Part shown: positions 1-12,343 of the stretch, one piece after another | Numbering within the stretch: position 1 is the stretch's first letter | How the letters are laid out: the number at the start of each line of letters is the position of its first letter | From: Lithospermum erythrorhizon | Taxonomy: Eukaryota; Streptophyta; Magnoliopsida; Boraginales; Boraginaceae | Assembly (NCBI GenBank): GCA_019722365.1 | Contig: JADFUC010000750.1 | Coordinates: forward strand, 558,001 to 622,000 | Direction: 5' to 3' | DNA length: 64,000 nucleotides | Notes under the pieces: model-generated | What the model saw: only the letters and a program-made list of their open reading frames with translations | Databases searched by the model: none | Told to the model about the DNA's origin: nothing | Made by a program: the position numbers and the translations under genes

Positions 1-1026
1 TTAGCTATGTCCGAGGATGATCTTCCGTACAATGTTAAAATAACTAATGATGGAGATTTGGAGACAATTGGGCGTTTTGATTTTGATGGGCAGTTGCAAG
101 ATCCAGTGATAGCTCATCCTAAGGTGGATCCTGTCACAGGAGATTTTTATACCCTAAGTTACAACGTTGTTAAAAGACCTTACCTTAAATTCTTTAGGTT
201 CAATAAATTTGGTCAAATGACACGTGATGTGTCTATTGACCTAAAAAGTCCAACAATGATTCATGACTTCGCTGTAACGGAAAATCATGTGATCATTCCG
301 GATCATCAAATGGTATTCAAGCTATCCGAGATGGTTCGGGGCGGGTCACCCGTGATTTTTGACGAAAACAAGATGTCCCGGTTCGGGGTGTTGTCTAAAG
401 ATAACGGGAATGGCTCTGATACCAAGTGGGTCGAAGTTCCTGGATGCTTTAACATGCATTTATGGAACTCGTGGGAGGAAACCAATGAATTCGGTGAAAA
501 GATCATTGTTGTTATTGGCTCATGCATGACTCCAGTGGGTTCAATATTCAGAGAAGGTGAGGAAGAACTAAGAAGTGAACTATCTGAAATTAGACTAAAT
601 GTGACAACGGGCGGGTCAACCCGACGGGTCGTAGTATCGGGGATGAACCTAGAGGCGGGTCAAGTGAACAAGCAAAGATTAGGCAAGAAAACAAGGTATG
701 CATATTTGGCTATAGCTGAACCATGGCCTAAATGTAGTGGAATTGCTAAGGTTGATTTGGTCAATGGGGAAGTCACAAAATATATTTATGGAGAGGGAAA
801 ATTTGGTGGTGAACCATTTTTTGTACCTGGCAAATTAGAGGATAATGAAGAAGATGAAGGATTCTTGATGAGTTTTGTTAGAGATGAAGTAAAAGAGACA
901 TCTGAATTAGTTGTACTTAATGCTTCAAATATGAAAGAAGAAGCTCTAGTGAAGTTACCCTCAAGAGTACCCTATGGTTTCCATGGCACTTTTGTTAGTG
1001 CAGAAGACCTACGTGTGCAGCGGTGA
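1..1026 (+). CDS. NCED: 9-cis-epoxycarotenoid dioxygenase (NCED), 3' part
   Basis: This is the C-terminal part of a carotenoid cleavage dioxygenase. The frame is open from base 1 (Leu-Ala before MSEDDLPY), so the gene starts upstream of the window; the ATG at 7 is internal. NCEDs cleave 9-cis-violaxanthin or 9'-cis-neoxanthin to xanthoxin in plastids, the committed step of abscisic acid synthesis. Counting from that Met, the four iron-binding histidines of the family are visible: His37 (IAHPK), the His of MIHDFA, the His of MHLWNSWEE, and the His of YGFHGTF near the end. [34 protein letters not shown] and GGEPFFVPG favour NCED over CCD1 or CCD4. No intron is visible, as usual for NCEDs. Differences from typical members are a few extra residues (NEFGEK) after the third His and an acidic EDNEEDEG stretch. 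Which NCED paralogue this is cannot be settled from this part alone. Confidence 0.93.
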   Translation, partial: LAMSEDDLPYNVKITNDGDLETIGRFDFDGQLQDPVIAHPKVDPVTGDFYTLSYNVVKRPYLKFFRFNKFGQMTRDVSIDLKSPTMIHDFAVTENHVIIPDHQMVFKLSEMVRGGSPVIFDENKMSRFGVLSKDNGNGSDTKWVEVPGCFNMHLWNSWEETNEFGEKIIVVIGSCMTPVGSIFREGEEELRSELSEIRLNVTTGGSTRRVVVSGMNLEAGQVNKQRLGKKTRYAYLAIAEPWPKCSGIAKVDLVNGEVTKYIYGEGKFGGEPFFVPGKLEDNEEDEGFLMSFVRDEVKETSELVVLNASNMKEEALVKLPSRVPYGFHGTFVSAEDLRVQR

Positions 1027-2512
1027 TTATTTTATTACATACTTTTAATTTAGTCATGCACATAGGTAAAAGTACGTTGACACTTTCAATTTGTATAGGA
1101 GAAATACTGAATATGTTTACTCAACAGAAATATATATACCATTTGGATAATTTCAAATGATTCATCATAATTCATTTTTCATGCTTTAATTTCTTTCACC
1201 GTTTAATTCAAAGAGTAAATTACAATTTTTTTAGCCTTTTTGTATTTCGACGAAAAAGTAAATAAAACTGTAATATTATTATTCGACCTCTATCATCATA
1301 AGTAAAACAATTTAATAATGTACACTAATTAACAGAGAAACTGTCTTGTAAAATATATACCCACGTAGTATAAAATAATAAAGAAAAGCATGCTTTGTAG
1401 AATTGGGTGTCAAAATATTTTTTCTTCGTTGATCCACAAATGAGCAAGAATAAAAACTCTAACCACAGTAATCCCTGTAATGGTGAGTTGGTGACATATT
1501 TATTGGAGTCTTCATAATTACAAGTGTTTGATTTTATTTTTGTAAGAAAAACACACAAGATAAGTGACACATTTATACTATATATAAAGAAAATAGATGT
1601 AACTAGTTATTTGGTTTTATCAAAAAAAATTATTATTTTATACCCTTTTAAACTTTAAACTTTTAAATTAATTTGAGGGCAATTAAGTAATGTTATTATA
1701 TTCAAAATTCAAAACTCATGATGAGTAACTTCCATGTAAAATTTAAGGCTGGTATAAGCTTCTCCTGATAATTTTTATGTAACCCATCTATTATAATATG
1801 GTATATGGATACAAGTTTTGTTAAGAATTGTCATTGAATTTCAATAATTTTCTAATTTTTTTAAATATGGATGCAAATTATTTTTTACATGCATCGAATG
1901 TGTCTTAATGCTAGTTAATATTTATGGAATTAAGTATCCATGATTTTTTGTATGTATACATATATAGATTGGAAAGGTAACTTTTACGGGGAAAAGAATT
2001 TGCACAAGCAGCAAATTCGACAATGAGCTTCACGGTGGTTGCATGAGGACTTCATGTGATTTTCTGATCACTTAATGAGACCAGCCTTACAAGTTTCCAT
2101 GAAAAAACAAATATCACCTTCCATTTTGTCAACGAACGATGGTACACTTAATATTTTAGCCCTGACTTGTCTTCTTTAATTTGATCAAATTCCAATATAA
2201 TAATTGGAGAAAGTTGCTGTGTAATGGTATGTGGTGACGACGACTGACGATACCATAAACTAAAGTGCGTGGTTGATTGAATTCTTATCCTTAACCCTAT
2301 ATGTACTTCAATCTGTTTACATAATTTGAGTTCATATTGTATTTTATTCAATTTTTTTATTTCCATCTAAGATTTTGACGTTTAGTCGTTTTCTCCCTTG
2401 CTAATATATGGAGTAAATTGTACAAATATATGGAATTGAATAATGTTGGATTGGTAACTAATACTATTAGATATTTATCGTAGTTTTTGCCTAAGTTTGT
2501 GTATTATAGTAC
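1027..2512. other. 3' flank of NCED and AT-rich spacer
   Basis: Very AT-rich DNA with no supported gene. The AATAAA at about 1259 may serve as a polyadenylation signal for the NCED gene. Short open frames here have no recognisable content. Confidence 0.5.
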
Positions 2513-2783
2513 TACTCTCTCCATTCCTAAAAATCTTAAAATATTATTAGATTTTAAATTTTATGTTAACTTTTTAAATAATGAATTCAAATATTTTTTA
2601 AATTTATATGTTTTAATGTGATAAATATATTAAAATGTAGTATTTTTAACATACTTTATTCATAACTTGACAGTTTTGGTTCAAATTAAAATTTTGAATA
2701 ATGTCAATCTAGATCGTAAAATTTGTTAATTTTTTTTATAAAAAAATATAAATTGAACAATCTTCAAAGGATAGAAAGAGTAT
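2513..2783. mobile_element. Stowaway-like MITE, diverged
   Basis: An AT-rich block of about 270 bp is bounded by TACTCTCTCCATTCC on the left and GGATAGAAAGAGTA on the right. These are imperfect inverted termini of the CTCCCTCCGT type with flanking TA, as in Stowaway (Tc1/mariner-derived) elements. It has no coding capacity. Confidence 0.55.
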
Positions 2784-4087
2784 ATAATATTGATTAGATG
2801 TACTGAATATAACCTTTTCTGCGGACATGCCTACTATGTCGGAGGTCATAGGAAAAGTCTTCGGTAAAATTTGTGAGTGAAGCGAAATGTTCGATTAGAT
2901 ACCGAAAGATTTGGTTCGAAAAAGCTCGATTTGAGTTCGATTTGTCCCGTCAAATATCAAATCAAACTTGATTTTGGATTCAGGTCAAATCGGATCAATC
3001 TATTGACACGATCCGTGACCACTGAACAATCAGGTTCAACTGCTTAAATTGAAATAGTTCGTTAATTCATATCAAATGGAGCCACAAATTGACACACCCA
3101 TTCATATAAACCATACCTTATAACTGTTTTTATAATATTAAATCAAACTATTTGCAAATATTTGATCTGAAATACCAAATCAAATCAAATGTTGAAGTCA
3201 AAAAATGGGTTTCAAACCCAAATCAAATCTTAGTTTTTAATATTTGGTCAAATCAAATTAAATATATAAAATAGAAAAAATCAAATCAAACCAAACGTAA
3301 TTAATATTTAGTAGGATTTGACTCGATCACATCCCTAGTCTTGAGGGATTATCACTTGAAATTAGAGCAATAAACAAGAATCAAAGAAAACATATTTCCT
3401 CCCTAATGTTACGTCCATGTATATTAGACTATTTGTGGAGAAAATAGGTAAGCAATCTGCTATGCATATAGCGCTACTCTTAAATTTAATGTACACCTTA
3501 TAAATTTCTTGGCACTAGAATATTTACTTTCAGTGCATATTCTGAACAAGTGTTGACGACTAATATCCGACTGGAAATTATATTTTTCAACATAATCATC
3601 ACATCTTTTAACTTTGTGATGATACTTGGAATTATTATTCCTTGTAAGTTGTACCTATTACTCCTCTACGTTAACCTCCTAATCGTTGAAGGTGCAGAAG
3701 CCATTGACTTTCACTAGTATCCAAAAACCATCAAAATCATGCAGAATACATATTGCTCAAATTAAAGTCAAATCGAATTCATTCCAACAATATGTCAATG
3801 GTCACTAAGTTTTTCAATGTGCAAAATGTCCTAATAAAGTAGTGCAATAATGGTGGACACTCCTTCAAGGTCTAAGCGCAGATCTTCTCTGCCTCAGACA
3901 ATGTGTTTCCACTCCACAAAATATCAACATAGGAAATAAATTAAAGTCAACCTGATTGATTATTACTTCCTCTTTAACATTGTCTAATATATTAAATTTT
4001 CATTGATAAAAATTAATAAATTTTATAATATTAATTGATTCATATAATTTTCATTTGAATCAAAATTATCATGTTAATGAGATAATT
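2784..4087. other. Spacer with AAATCAAAT-rich repeat-like DNA
   Basis: No gene is seen. Between about 2880 and 3335 the sequence is dense in degenerate CAAATCAAAT and TTTGATTTG words and ends in GATCACATCCCTAG, which resembles the edge of an unclassified nonautonomous element. The rest shows nothing recognisable. Confidence 0.35.
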
Positions 4088-4537
4088 GATGGTTTGGTCT
4101 CAATAAGTAAAATAGTGTTGCCGTTATTTTAGTAAGTGACGGCGTGGCAAATGGTCGCGAAAGTATACATTTCGATTCTGATTTGGTCTCTATTTTAACA
4201 TCTCAATTAATATTTAACATTTCACGGGATTAAACCTTAGTTTTGGGGGTCAAAATACAATTTTTTGAGATTTGGCACGTGAGTTCCTAATTTTTGAAAG
4301 AATGTATTTTTATTGAAAATGTATTTTTATTGATGTATTTTGATTAACGTAATTGTGTAATATTAGGAACTTAATGGGGCCTAATCTCAAAAATTATTTT
4401 GACCCCAAAACTAAGCTTTGTCGCGTGAAATGTTAAATATTAACGGATATGTTAAAATATGGACCAAATTTGTGGCAGTGTACACTTTCGGGGACCATTT
4501 ATGTTGCGTTACCCTTTCTGGGGCCGTGTACAACTTC
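4088..4537. mobile_element. Foldback MITE with long inverted repeats
   Basis: The two halves are inverted copies. The left arm (about 4150-4275) reads AAATGGTCGCGAAAGTATAC, then TTTGGTCTCTATTTTAACAT, ATTTAACATTTCACG and TTAGTTTTGGGGGTCAAAAT. The reverse complement of the right arm (about 4375-4510) gives AAATGGTCCCCGAAAGTGTAC, TTTGGTCCATATTTTAACAT, ATTTAACATTTCACG and TTAGTTTTGGGGTCAAAAT. Arms are about 130-160 bp around a loop of about 100 bp. There is no coding sequence. The superfamily (MULE-like or foldback) is not certain because no target duplication was identified. Confidence 0.75.
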
Positions 4538-4559
4538 TTACACAACTGCAGGACTGGCT

Positions 4560-5480
4560 ATAGCTGAAAATTATGCAGCTTGTTCGTAATATAAAATAAA
4601 TATCTGAATCATGAATCGAATAAATGTATATAAGCGAATTACAACAAAAATACATATATATACATATATGTATAAAATGAAGTACTTAGATCGCTGACGG
4701 AAAAACTGACAATAACTCACGAGCGCTCCTTTGAATTCTGTGATGAGCGTAATCTGATACACCAGGATTAGTCATGCCAGGCGGTTGAATCTCGCGATTG
4801 GATACGCTAGAATCTTACGGCCCGATTGGAGAAAAATCAAGTCAAAAGCTTAAGTCAATTTTTCTTTATGGAGAGAAGATGGAGGCGAACTTTACGAGAG
4901 GAGGGAGAGGGAGGAGGAGAGAAAGATGATTATTAGGTTTTCATCTTTTTCTCTTCCTTATATAGCCGCTTCTGTTCGCTTTAATAGCTCGACTCGTTAA
5001 CTAGCAGTCAGCTCGTTAAAACCGTTAACCAAGCGGAATGTCAACGATGGTAACTAACAAGTTACTAATGAGAACACAACTGTTAGGCAAATCGTTGAAA
5101 TAACTTGATTTAATTGATTCGGTTTGTCAATTGTATTTTACATTATCAATGTAAAACTCGATTGGGTATCTCGTTGATTTATTCGACTCCCGATTTAACA
5201 ATCTCGATTTAATTCGTACATGGAATATAACTGAAAGTCATTGTATGTGTGTGACGCCCGGGCTCGGATAATGGCCGTATAATAATATAATTGACCGTTA
5301 TAGTTATTATATTGGTTATCTGCGTCGTCCTTGATACATGCGATATTATCGTGAGTTCGTATTAGTAATTTATAATTACTATTATTGAATACTTAGTTTG
5401 GTAATCTCGTGCTAAAACTAGTAAATGAATTATTCTGACAAATATACTTAATGACGTAATTATAGAAATCAAAATACTCT
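4560..5480 (-). repeat. LTR-like dispersed repeat, copy 1
   Basis: This block is colinear with 26480-27400 at an almost constant offset of about 21.9 kb. Shared anchors are CTCCTTTGAATTC, GGTTGAATC, GTAACTAACAAGTTAC, ATTTTACATTATCAAT, ACATGGAATATAA versus ACATGAAATATAA, and GTATAATAATAT. On the minus strand a TATATAAGGAAGAG motif (about 4956-4970) followed by a CT-rich stretch looks like an LTR promoter. It is probably a solo or truncated LTR in minus orientation; the family is not known to me. Confidence 0.5.
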
Positions 5481-5712
5481 GATTTCCAACAAAACCACCA
5501 ATTAATTCTCATGTTAATAGTAGTATAGTACTATAAGTAAAGTACATACATAAAAAATAATTGAATTTAGAATTAACCATGAAATTTAAAACGCGACAAC
5601 TTTCATGGGATGAAAAGGTAGTATTATACTATTTTCAATATAAAACTCCCACGTACTTATATATTTTCTATTGTAGCTGCTCAAACTTATATATATTTTC
5701 TATCGATTTTTA

Positions 5713-6627
5713 GAGGGTGTTTGGCTAAGCTTTTTTTTTTTTTGACTTATAGTTGTGTGCTTATAGTTGTAAGTCAACTTATAAGTAGGTAACTTATAAG
5801 TTATCAAATTTGTTTTGACTTATTTGGCTAACATAATTTATAATGAGATTTTTTTACATGTTTGGATAATAATAACTTATAAGTTGTAGAAAGTATAAAA
5901 TGACTTATAAGGACATTACATTTGTATAACACTTTTTGTTTTATCTTTATGATATAAATAAATTAATAATTTAATATTTAAAATAATAAAAATAATTGTA
6001 ACTAAAATTAATATTTTATGACTAAAAATATACTCCTTCCGTTTCTTTTTAGTTGTCTTTCTAGACTAATTTTTTTGTTTCAAATTACTTGTCTTTCTAG
6101 CATAGAAAATTATAATTCTACATTTTCATTGTACTTTATTAAATTATTAGCCAACCAATTATATAGTTTTAATTAATTGTCATTCTACATTTTTAATGTA
6201 TTTTTTACTACTTTTATTTATTTAATCGTAATGCGAATAGTAGAAAGGCAGCCAAAAGTGAACGGAGGGAGTATGAGATATGATATTAATAATAGTATAA
6301 ATTGTATATTTTCCTCTCATATTGAAAGAACAAAATACATTAAGAACTTTTAAAAAATATCTAATGAAGAATGGTGATGTGTCTAATGAAGAATTGTGAG
6401 GGTAATCAAGTAATTTGCTTGGTCAACTACTAAAATAAGTTGGTAAAAAAAAGTTGAAAATTGAAACTTTTTTTAAAACAACTTATAAGTTGGGTGCTAA
6501 ATTTTTTGCCAAACACATCATTTTGTCAAAATCAATTTAAGTTGATTTTGAAAAAAAAAAAAAAAACAGCCAAACATCCTCTTTATTAAGTTGATTTTGA
6601 CCAAAAAAAACTTAGCCAAACACCCTC
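5713..6627. mobile_element. hAT-like MITE (GAGGGTGTTTGGC ends)
   Basis: The left end AGAGGGTGTTTGGCTAAG and the right end CTTAGCCAAACACCCTCT are near-perfect inverted termini. Subterminal ACTTATAAGTT words occur in both arms, as in the common plant nonautonomous GGGTGTTTGG elements usually placed with hAT. It has no coding capacity. It carries a second MITE inside (6031-6273). Confidence 0.75.
6031..6273. mobile_element. Stowaway MITE nested in the hAT-like MITE
   Basis: TACTCCTTCCGTTTC on the left and GAACGGAGGGAGTA on the right form the classic Stowaway inverted termini, each next to TA. It is 243 bp and noncoding. Lying wholly inside the 5713-6627 element, it must have inserted later. Confidence 0.85.
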
Positions 6628-7589
6628 TTTATTATAAACTTTGTAAAGCAATCTTTATCTCTAAGATAACTATATAAAATAAAACGTGAAGAGTATGTAG
6701 TTGAATACTGTGAGTTGATTTGAAATCACAAGGAAATACAGTAATGCTCATTAGAAAATCACTGGGATATGGTAGTGTAATATAATATACCCTCTAAGAA
6801 CACATTGAAAAGCCTTGGTGGGGAGCTAATTATGATAGATCATAAGTAGTGTTATGAAGTTCACCAAATAATAACAATAAACTAAAATAGTTTTGTCATC
6901 ACTTACCCAAACGAGAATTGGACTGCATCACCACAATTATCATCAGTCAGCAAAATTAAAGCAACCCTATTTGCTCTTTTAATTTCCTAGGCATTAGCCA
7001 GTGGCCACCAAGTACAGTATATATAGTTGACTAATTAGTTCCCTCAAGTAGCAAGTGGTCATGTAAAGTTGAAAAGGATGTATTTTTAAGGAATTATATC
7101 ATAATTTCATCAGAAAGCATAAAAACAAAATATATTTGTATTTGAACCTAATGATCCACTTTATGATGCATTTTATTGGAGGTTTGTGATATATATTGTA
7201 CGTGCATAATAGTAATATATGTATCTATGCACTATAAGTCACTTTTTACCAAAATAAATGAGGAATTTAACTAATGAATTGAAAGTACCTGAATTAAACG
7301 GTGAGAAGTGTTTTTTTAACGTACAATTTCTAAAAAAAAATAATTACAGGATAGTATTTGATGATATATTAATATGCTTTTAATATATAACAACTCAAAT
7401 TTAAAAGTTATAGTTTATCAAATAAATAAGCCATATAATTCCACTCCATTATATTTGACTCCACAAAATTTGACTAACATGGAGGATCTGTGTGTAGTAC
7501 ATATATAGTGAAGAACAAACTGTCAACATTTATTTACAAATGTTTCTTTTCTCCCCCTTTCAGCCGTTCTTCTATATATACAGAGAACC
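6628..7589. other. AT-rich spacer downstream of the Raf-like kinase gene
   Basis: No gene or clear transposon is seen. It forms the shared 3' flank between the MITE cluster and the minus-strand kinase gene. Confidence 0.4.
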
Positions 7590-10500
7590 TCATCTCCTTA
7601 TTACTCTATTAAATCTTTTGGGTTGAAGTGCATTAGACATTACACGCAATCTATTAGTTATTTCTGTAAAGGATGGCCTTATTGAAGGATCAGGTGACCA
7701 ACATTCTTCCATCAATTTTTTCCACTCGGAGTCGCAACGCTCGGGAATGGGAGGCCTTAGTGTGTTATTTACAATCCCACCTTCATGTAAATAGTGTAAT
7801 CATGTTAGCCATATAAATTACTAGGAAACACAATTTAGTAAGGATCAAGAAAGGCAAACAGACAATAAACAGTGAACATATTGTAATCATGCATTTTCAT
7901 AGCTAATAATTGAGTTATTAAGATTGAAGTTACTAACAAAATATTGCATTTAGAACCTCACCTATGATTGCACCACAATGCATGCTTGCATAAGGCTCTT
8001 CTCCAGTCAATATCTCCCACATTACGATACCAAATGAAAATACATCAACCTGCAAGGATCCCAAAATTTCAAAAAATGTAAATAATGTATATCTCTTGCT
8101 CAATAGTACAAGATGCCATATATATTTTTTATAATACGGGCGTATTATTATCATGTTTTATCTTTAATCTAATTTTTCATGACCTTATGTAAGTGTAGTA
8201 AAGGGTCACACAAATGGAAACACGCAACCCGAACTAATGTATAGAAAAGCTAAAAAAATTAATCAAACATCTATACCTTTTCGGAAACTCTGCTACTGCT
8301 TCCATTCAATAGCTCCGGGGCCATCCATGGCAGTGTTCCTCTTACTCCACCAGAGACAAGTGTATTTCTCTTTATTCTAGATAATCCAAAATCTCCAACC
8401 TAAAATATAGAACACGAATATATAGGTTAATCAACATTTGAAGTGCTTCCTGCAAACGTTTATGACTAAATTTACAACAACAACATGTCACAATGCCTTT
8501 GAAGAGGCTCCTGTCTTTGAAGAGGCTCCTGCCTAAGCAGGGGGATCGAATAGTATGCAGCCTTATCCCTGTGATAACAGGGAGGCTAGTTCCATGTTGC
8601 AAAAGAATGGAGTGCAAACACCATCTACTACTTCACAATAGATAAGAAATGTAGGTGTAATTAGCTTTTTTTATTTATTCCATTAACTTTAGCACTGCAT
8701 ACGTAGAGATAAATAGAACAATATGCATAGTTTTCACTGGAAAGATATATTACAAACACTTAAATTTACCTTACACACCGGACGTTGCGGATCTCCCAAG
8801 TTCACTAGCAAGTTATCACATTTCAAATCAAAATGAACAATATCTTTCAAATGCAAATATTCCATGCCAAAAGCAGCATCAAGTGCTATCATCAATTTCC
8901 TACGTCGATCAAGCATTCTGAAGAGATATTACATTAATATTTGAATTGTTAGTCAATTCTACTAGATAAGTAACAAAACAGTCGAAAAATATGGCATCCC
9001 ACGCACCTATCCTTCTTTACCAGGGCATGCCTTAGGGATCCATTTACCATGTACTCTGTCACAGTTGCCAGGGTTCCTCCTGGTCCATCAGGAACTACCC
9101 CATAGAATGCTACCACATTCGGGTGATGGAGCTTCGAAAGAATCTGAGCCTCTCTCCAGAAATCTTTAGTCTGCGGAAATGATCATTTTACTTCTCGAAA
9201 AGTTCCTAATAACTTGATATTTCTCGGATTTTAGGCATGGTGTAGAGATTAAATACACAGAGTATGAATTATGTTCTTGAATTTAAAGCTTAAGAACGCT
9301 TATTAAATATTTTTAAATCATTTGTTAATACAATATTGCATATTAGAGAATGTGTTTGAAGTATCAATATTGCATATTAGAGAATGTGTTCGAAGTATCA
9401 AGTTCAGTACTGACCAGTCGCTCTTGTTCTGATGCTCTTCCAGCAAAGCAACTTTTCTTAATCCTCTTTATAGCTACGTCTGTTCCTCTCCATTTTCCAT
9501 GGTAGACGGTACCAAATGTACCAGATCCCAACTCTTGTTGTTCTTCAAGATCAACATTTTTTATAATCTACAAGACAGAAACTAATTAATCTTGAAACTA
9601 GGATTTATGTTTTGAACGACGAAACAGATATTGTATAAAAATCTGAGGGGGAGGGAGGGAATCAGTGCTTAGGGGACGAGAACTAAAAATCAAATTTCAA
9701 AGCTAAAAATGAATATTTTCAATGGTTTACCATGCATAACTCTTAACTAGCTTGTTGTAGACTAGAGTAGAGTTTATCGAACGTCTCTATCATATATGAA
9801 TATGACATAACAAGAAAATTTAAGATGCAATGTGATTTCAAATGACTTATGATATTTCCTTCTTTAAGATCAGCTGCACAAGCGTTTCAGAATGGTATAT
9901 ATAAGCAAGGGCAGCATACTCAATACACAAACTACATTATACAAAATTATAAAAATTATAGAATTTTAAATTTTTTTTAAGTGAAAAATAGATCATCTTT
10001 TGACTATTTATATCAACAAGATAAATTGGTATTGAAAATTTTGGTATACAACAATACCTGCAAGCCATATATTCCAGCTTCCATTTCTAAAATTGTAGCA
10101 TCGTCGATTGACACACCCTTATCTATTTCTGCATCGGAAGATTGTCTTCTGGATTCATCTTGTACAAATGGTACATCATCAGAGGAATGGAGGCTGGTAC
10201 AGGAAATCTTATCGGTCACATCTTCTACAATGACAGGTTCAATAGGGAAATCAATAGAGAAATCGAGAATATTCTCTTTAGGAAACACATTTTTATCTAG
10301 ATCAGTGGAGTTCGTTGAACTAAATTCTTTTACAGAATAATCTTCAAATGGTGTTTTTGGCTCTTGGTCTTCCATTTTGGGACATCTATCAGGTTGTAGG
10401 CCGAATGATCCTTGTTGAGATGTGGTACCAAGAATGTCTTCCATTTCATAATTGATAAAAGCCTCCAACTCATCAGTACTCAATTTGTAGTCAGATTTTT

Positions 10501-12343
10501 GTTTCAAAAAATTGTCGTTTGTCTCCATCAACCCAATCTGACCTGCCTTCACCGCGGAAAGTTCTTCATTCATGTTTCCTGATCCGGATATTGGTGGCCG
10601 ATGAATTTCAAACACTTCATCATATGATCTATCTCTTTCTTGCATTTTCATCTCTTGACATGAACTTGACATTGCGAGTGTGGGTGATTTTTCGTCTTCA
10701 AAGGGTAACTGAGAATTCAGCTCTTCCTCCAAAGACAACCGAATTCTATCCACATTTTGCAATTTCGATTCAGAATGTGCATGAGGCATCTTATGGATAT
10801 CATATTCTTGATCAAATTTATCCTTGGCAAAAAATGAACTTTCAGAACACCGAGGCGACTCCTTAAATAAATCCCATCTGGGATTGATTCTTTCTTGATC
10901 ATACTTGGGAGAACATGACAGATAATGTTTTTGGGTATCACCAACATGAGACAGAAGGTTTAACGGCTGGTTGTCCCCCACATAACCACTTCTCTTATAG
11001 TTTGTTGTAGGTCCACCATCATTGGGATGATAATTGTAAAAATCAACATTGAATGGATCATCATATACTGGTTGATGCAAAGTAAATGTATTGTTGAAAT
11101 CATAGTCTCCTTGAAATGTTGGATATTCAAACTCTTTAAAGTAAGAAGATTTTGGATCTTTATGGTGCATTGTTGCCGGAGACATAGGAGGGGACGGAAT
11201 GTAAGATTTGGTAAAGGCATGAGGTTTATTGACAAATTGAAAAGTCGGGTTTAAAAACTTTGATTTGGCATTTGAGACACTTCCTCCATTGTGATTATCG
11301 AACGGTTGCAAAGGAGAATCTCCTACATGGCTTGCTTGGCTTGCTTGGCTCTCTCTACTAGAGCTCTTTACAGAACTTGTACCCATCATATTATTAACAG
11401 CCGAGACATAGTTGTAGTCAACATTATTTTGTTGATTGGTTCTTCCTTCAACAGAACAAGGACTGTCGGAATCATTTGAAGATATAAGAAATATCCGAAG
11501 CCGTTGAGAAGTTCTCTCTAGATCATGATATTCCTCTAGCATATGATGAAGATCTTCGTCTGAAGAAACAGAAATAAGTGCATCAAGGTCTTCCCCAGGT
11601 AATTGGTACTTGATTATATGAGGTTGATTCCAAATTGCACCAGTCTTCTTCGAAAGCTCAGAGAAAGTGACATTTTTTCTGATGGAAATAATTCTCGTCT
11701 CTCCACCTGCATATCTAAGCTTCAAATCATTTGGCCTTGGCAAAATCTTTCCCCCAAAACTACACAAAAATTTAATCTTTCCGCCAGAAAACGAATCAGT
11801 CGAAATGCCAGAGCCCATGTAAGGATGATGAAGTGACTGAGGAGACTCATATGCATCAACAAGTGGAGTAGAAGGACTCTGAGGAACTCTGTCAATTAGG
11901 CTTTCCTCTGAGAACCTGTTTACTTGATCCATACCAGTAGAACACTCCCAATACTCATGTCTCGTATCAATATTATTATGACTTTTGCTCTCTATTTCAT
12001 TTGCATTTCCTTGGGCAGAGACAAAATCCACAGCTTCTGTACCACTACTTTCAGAATCTTTCCTTGATATTCCTAGAAGGCCAGTAAGATCCTCATATAC
12101 TAAATGTGGATTTTGCATAACGTTGTTAGCAATTCTTTTTTGTTGAGATCGATTCACATCATCTGCGCTAGGTATCTTTCTTGGCATCACTCGCTCCCTA
12201 AGAAATTCATGTGAGAATTCTTCTCCGGTTTGCAAAGAAATATTGCGTAATCCATTGTTACAATAGTATTCATCACTCAAAACCAAGCTTGTTAAATCTT
12301 CGTTTATTTGATTGCTTGATGTTCCAGGCTCTTCACTAGTCAT
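7590..12343 (-). CDS. Raf-like MAPKKK (group B4 type) with PB1 domain, seven exons
   Basis: Exons on the minus strand: 12343-10058, 9567-9415, 9170-9007, 8917-8770, 8399-8277, 8049-7962, 7780-7590. All introns are GT-AG and phases agree, giving 1050 aa ending in TGA. Exon 1 encodes a PB1 domain at about residues 189-280 ([18 protein letters not shown], then the [13 protein letters not shown] acidic motif) and a long low-complexity linker. The kinase domain starts at about 763: glycine loop [11 protein letters not shown] (776-786), lysine 796 (VAIK), HFDLKCDN (896-903), DFG (920-922), [27 protein letters not shown] in place of HRD is usual in this plant group. Arabidopsis B4 Rafs act in osmotic-stress signalling through SnRK2 kinases; that role here is by family, not shown. 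The protein is probably cytosolic, with no signal peptide or membrane segment. Long leader DNA upstream suggests a 5' UTR intron. Confidence 0.92.
8470..8600. repeat. SINE-like fragment in kinase intron 5 (8400-8769)
   Basis: An ACAACAACATGTCACAATG start, GGGGGATCGAATAGTATGCA, GCAGCCTTATCCCTG and GAGGCTAGTTCC resemble a widespread asterid tRNA-derived SINE that carries 'acgcagccttacccct...gaggctgtttcc'. A short internal direct repeat (GAAGAGGCTCCTG twice) is also present. The match is from memory of the family, so class and orientation are uncertain. Confidence 0.4.

Noticed and set aside
1..12343. NCED and Raf-like kinase as a functional abscisic acid cluster
   Set aside because: They are independent genes 6.6 kb apart with a transposon-filled spacer; closeness alone does not show a shared role.
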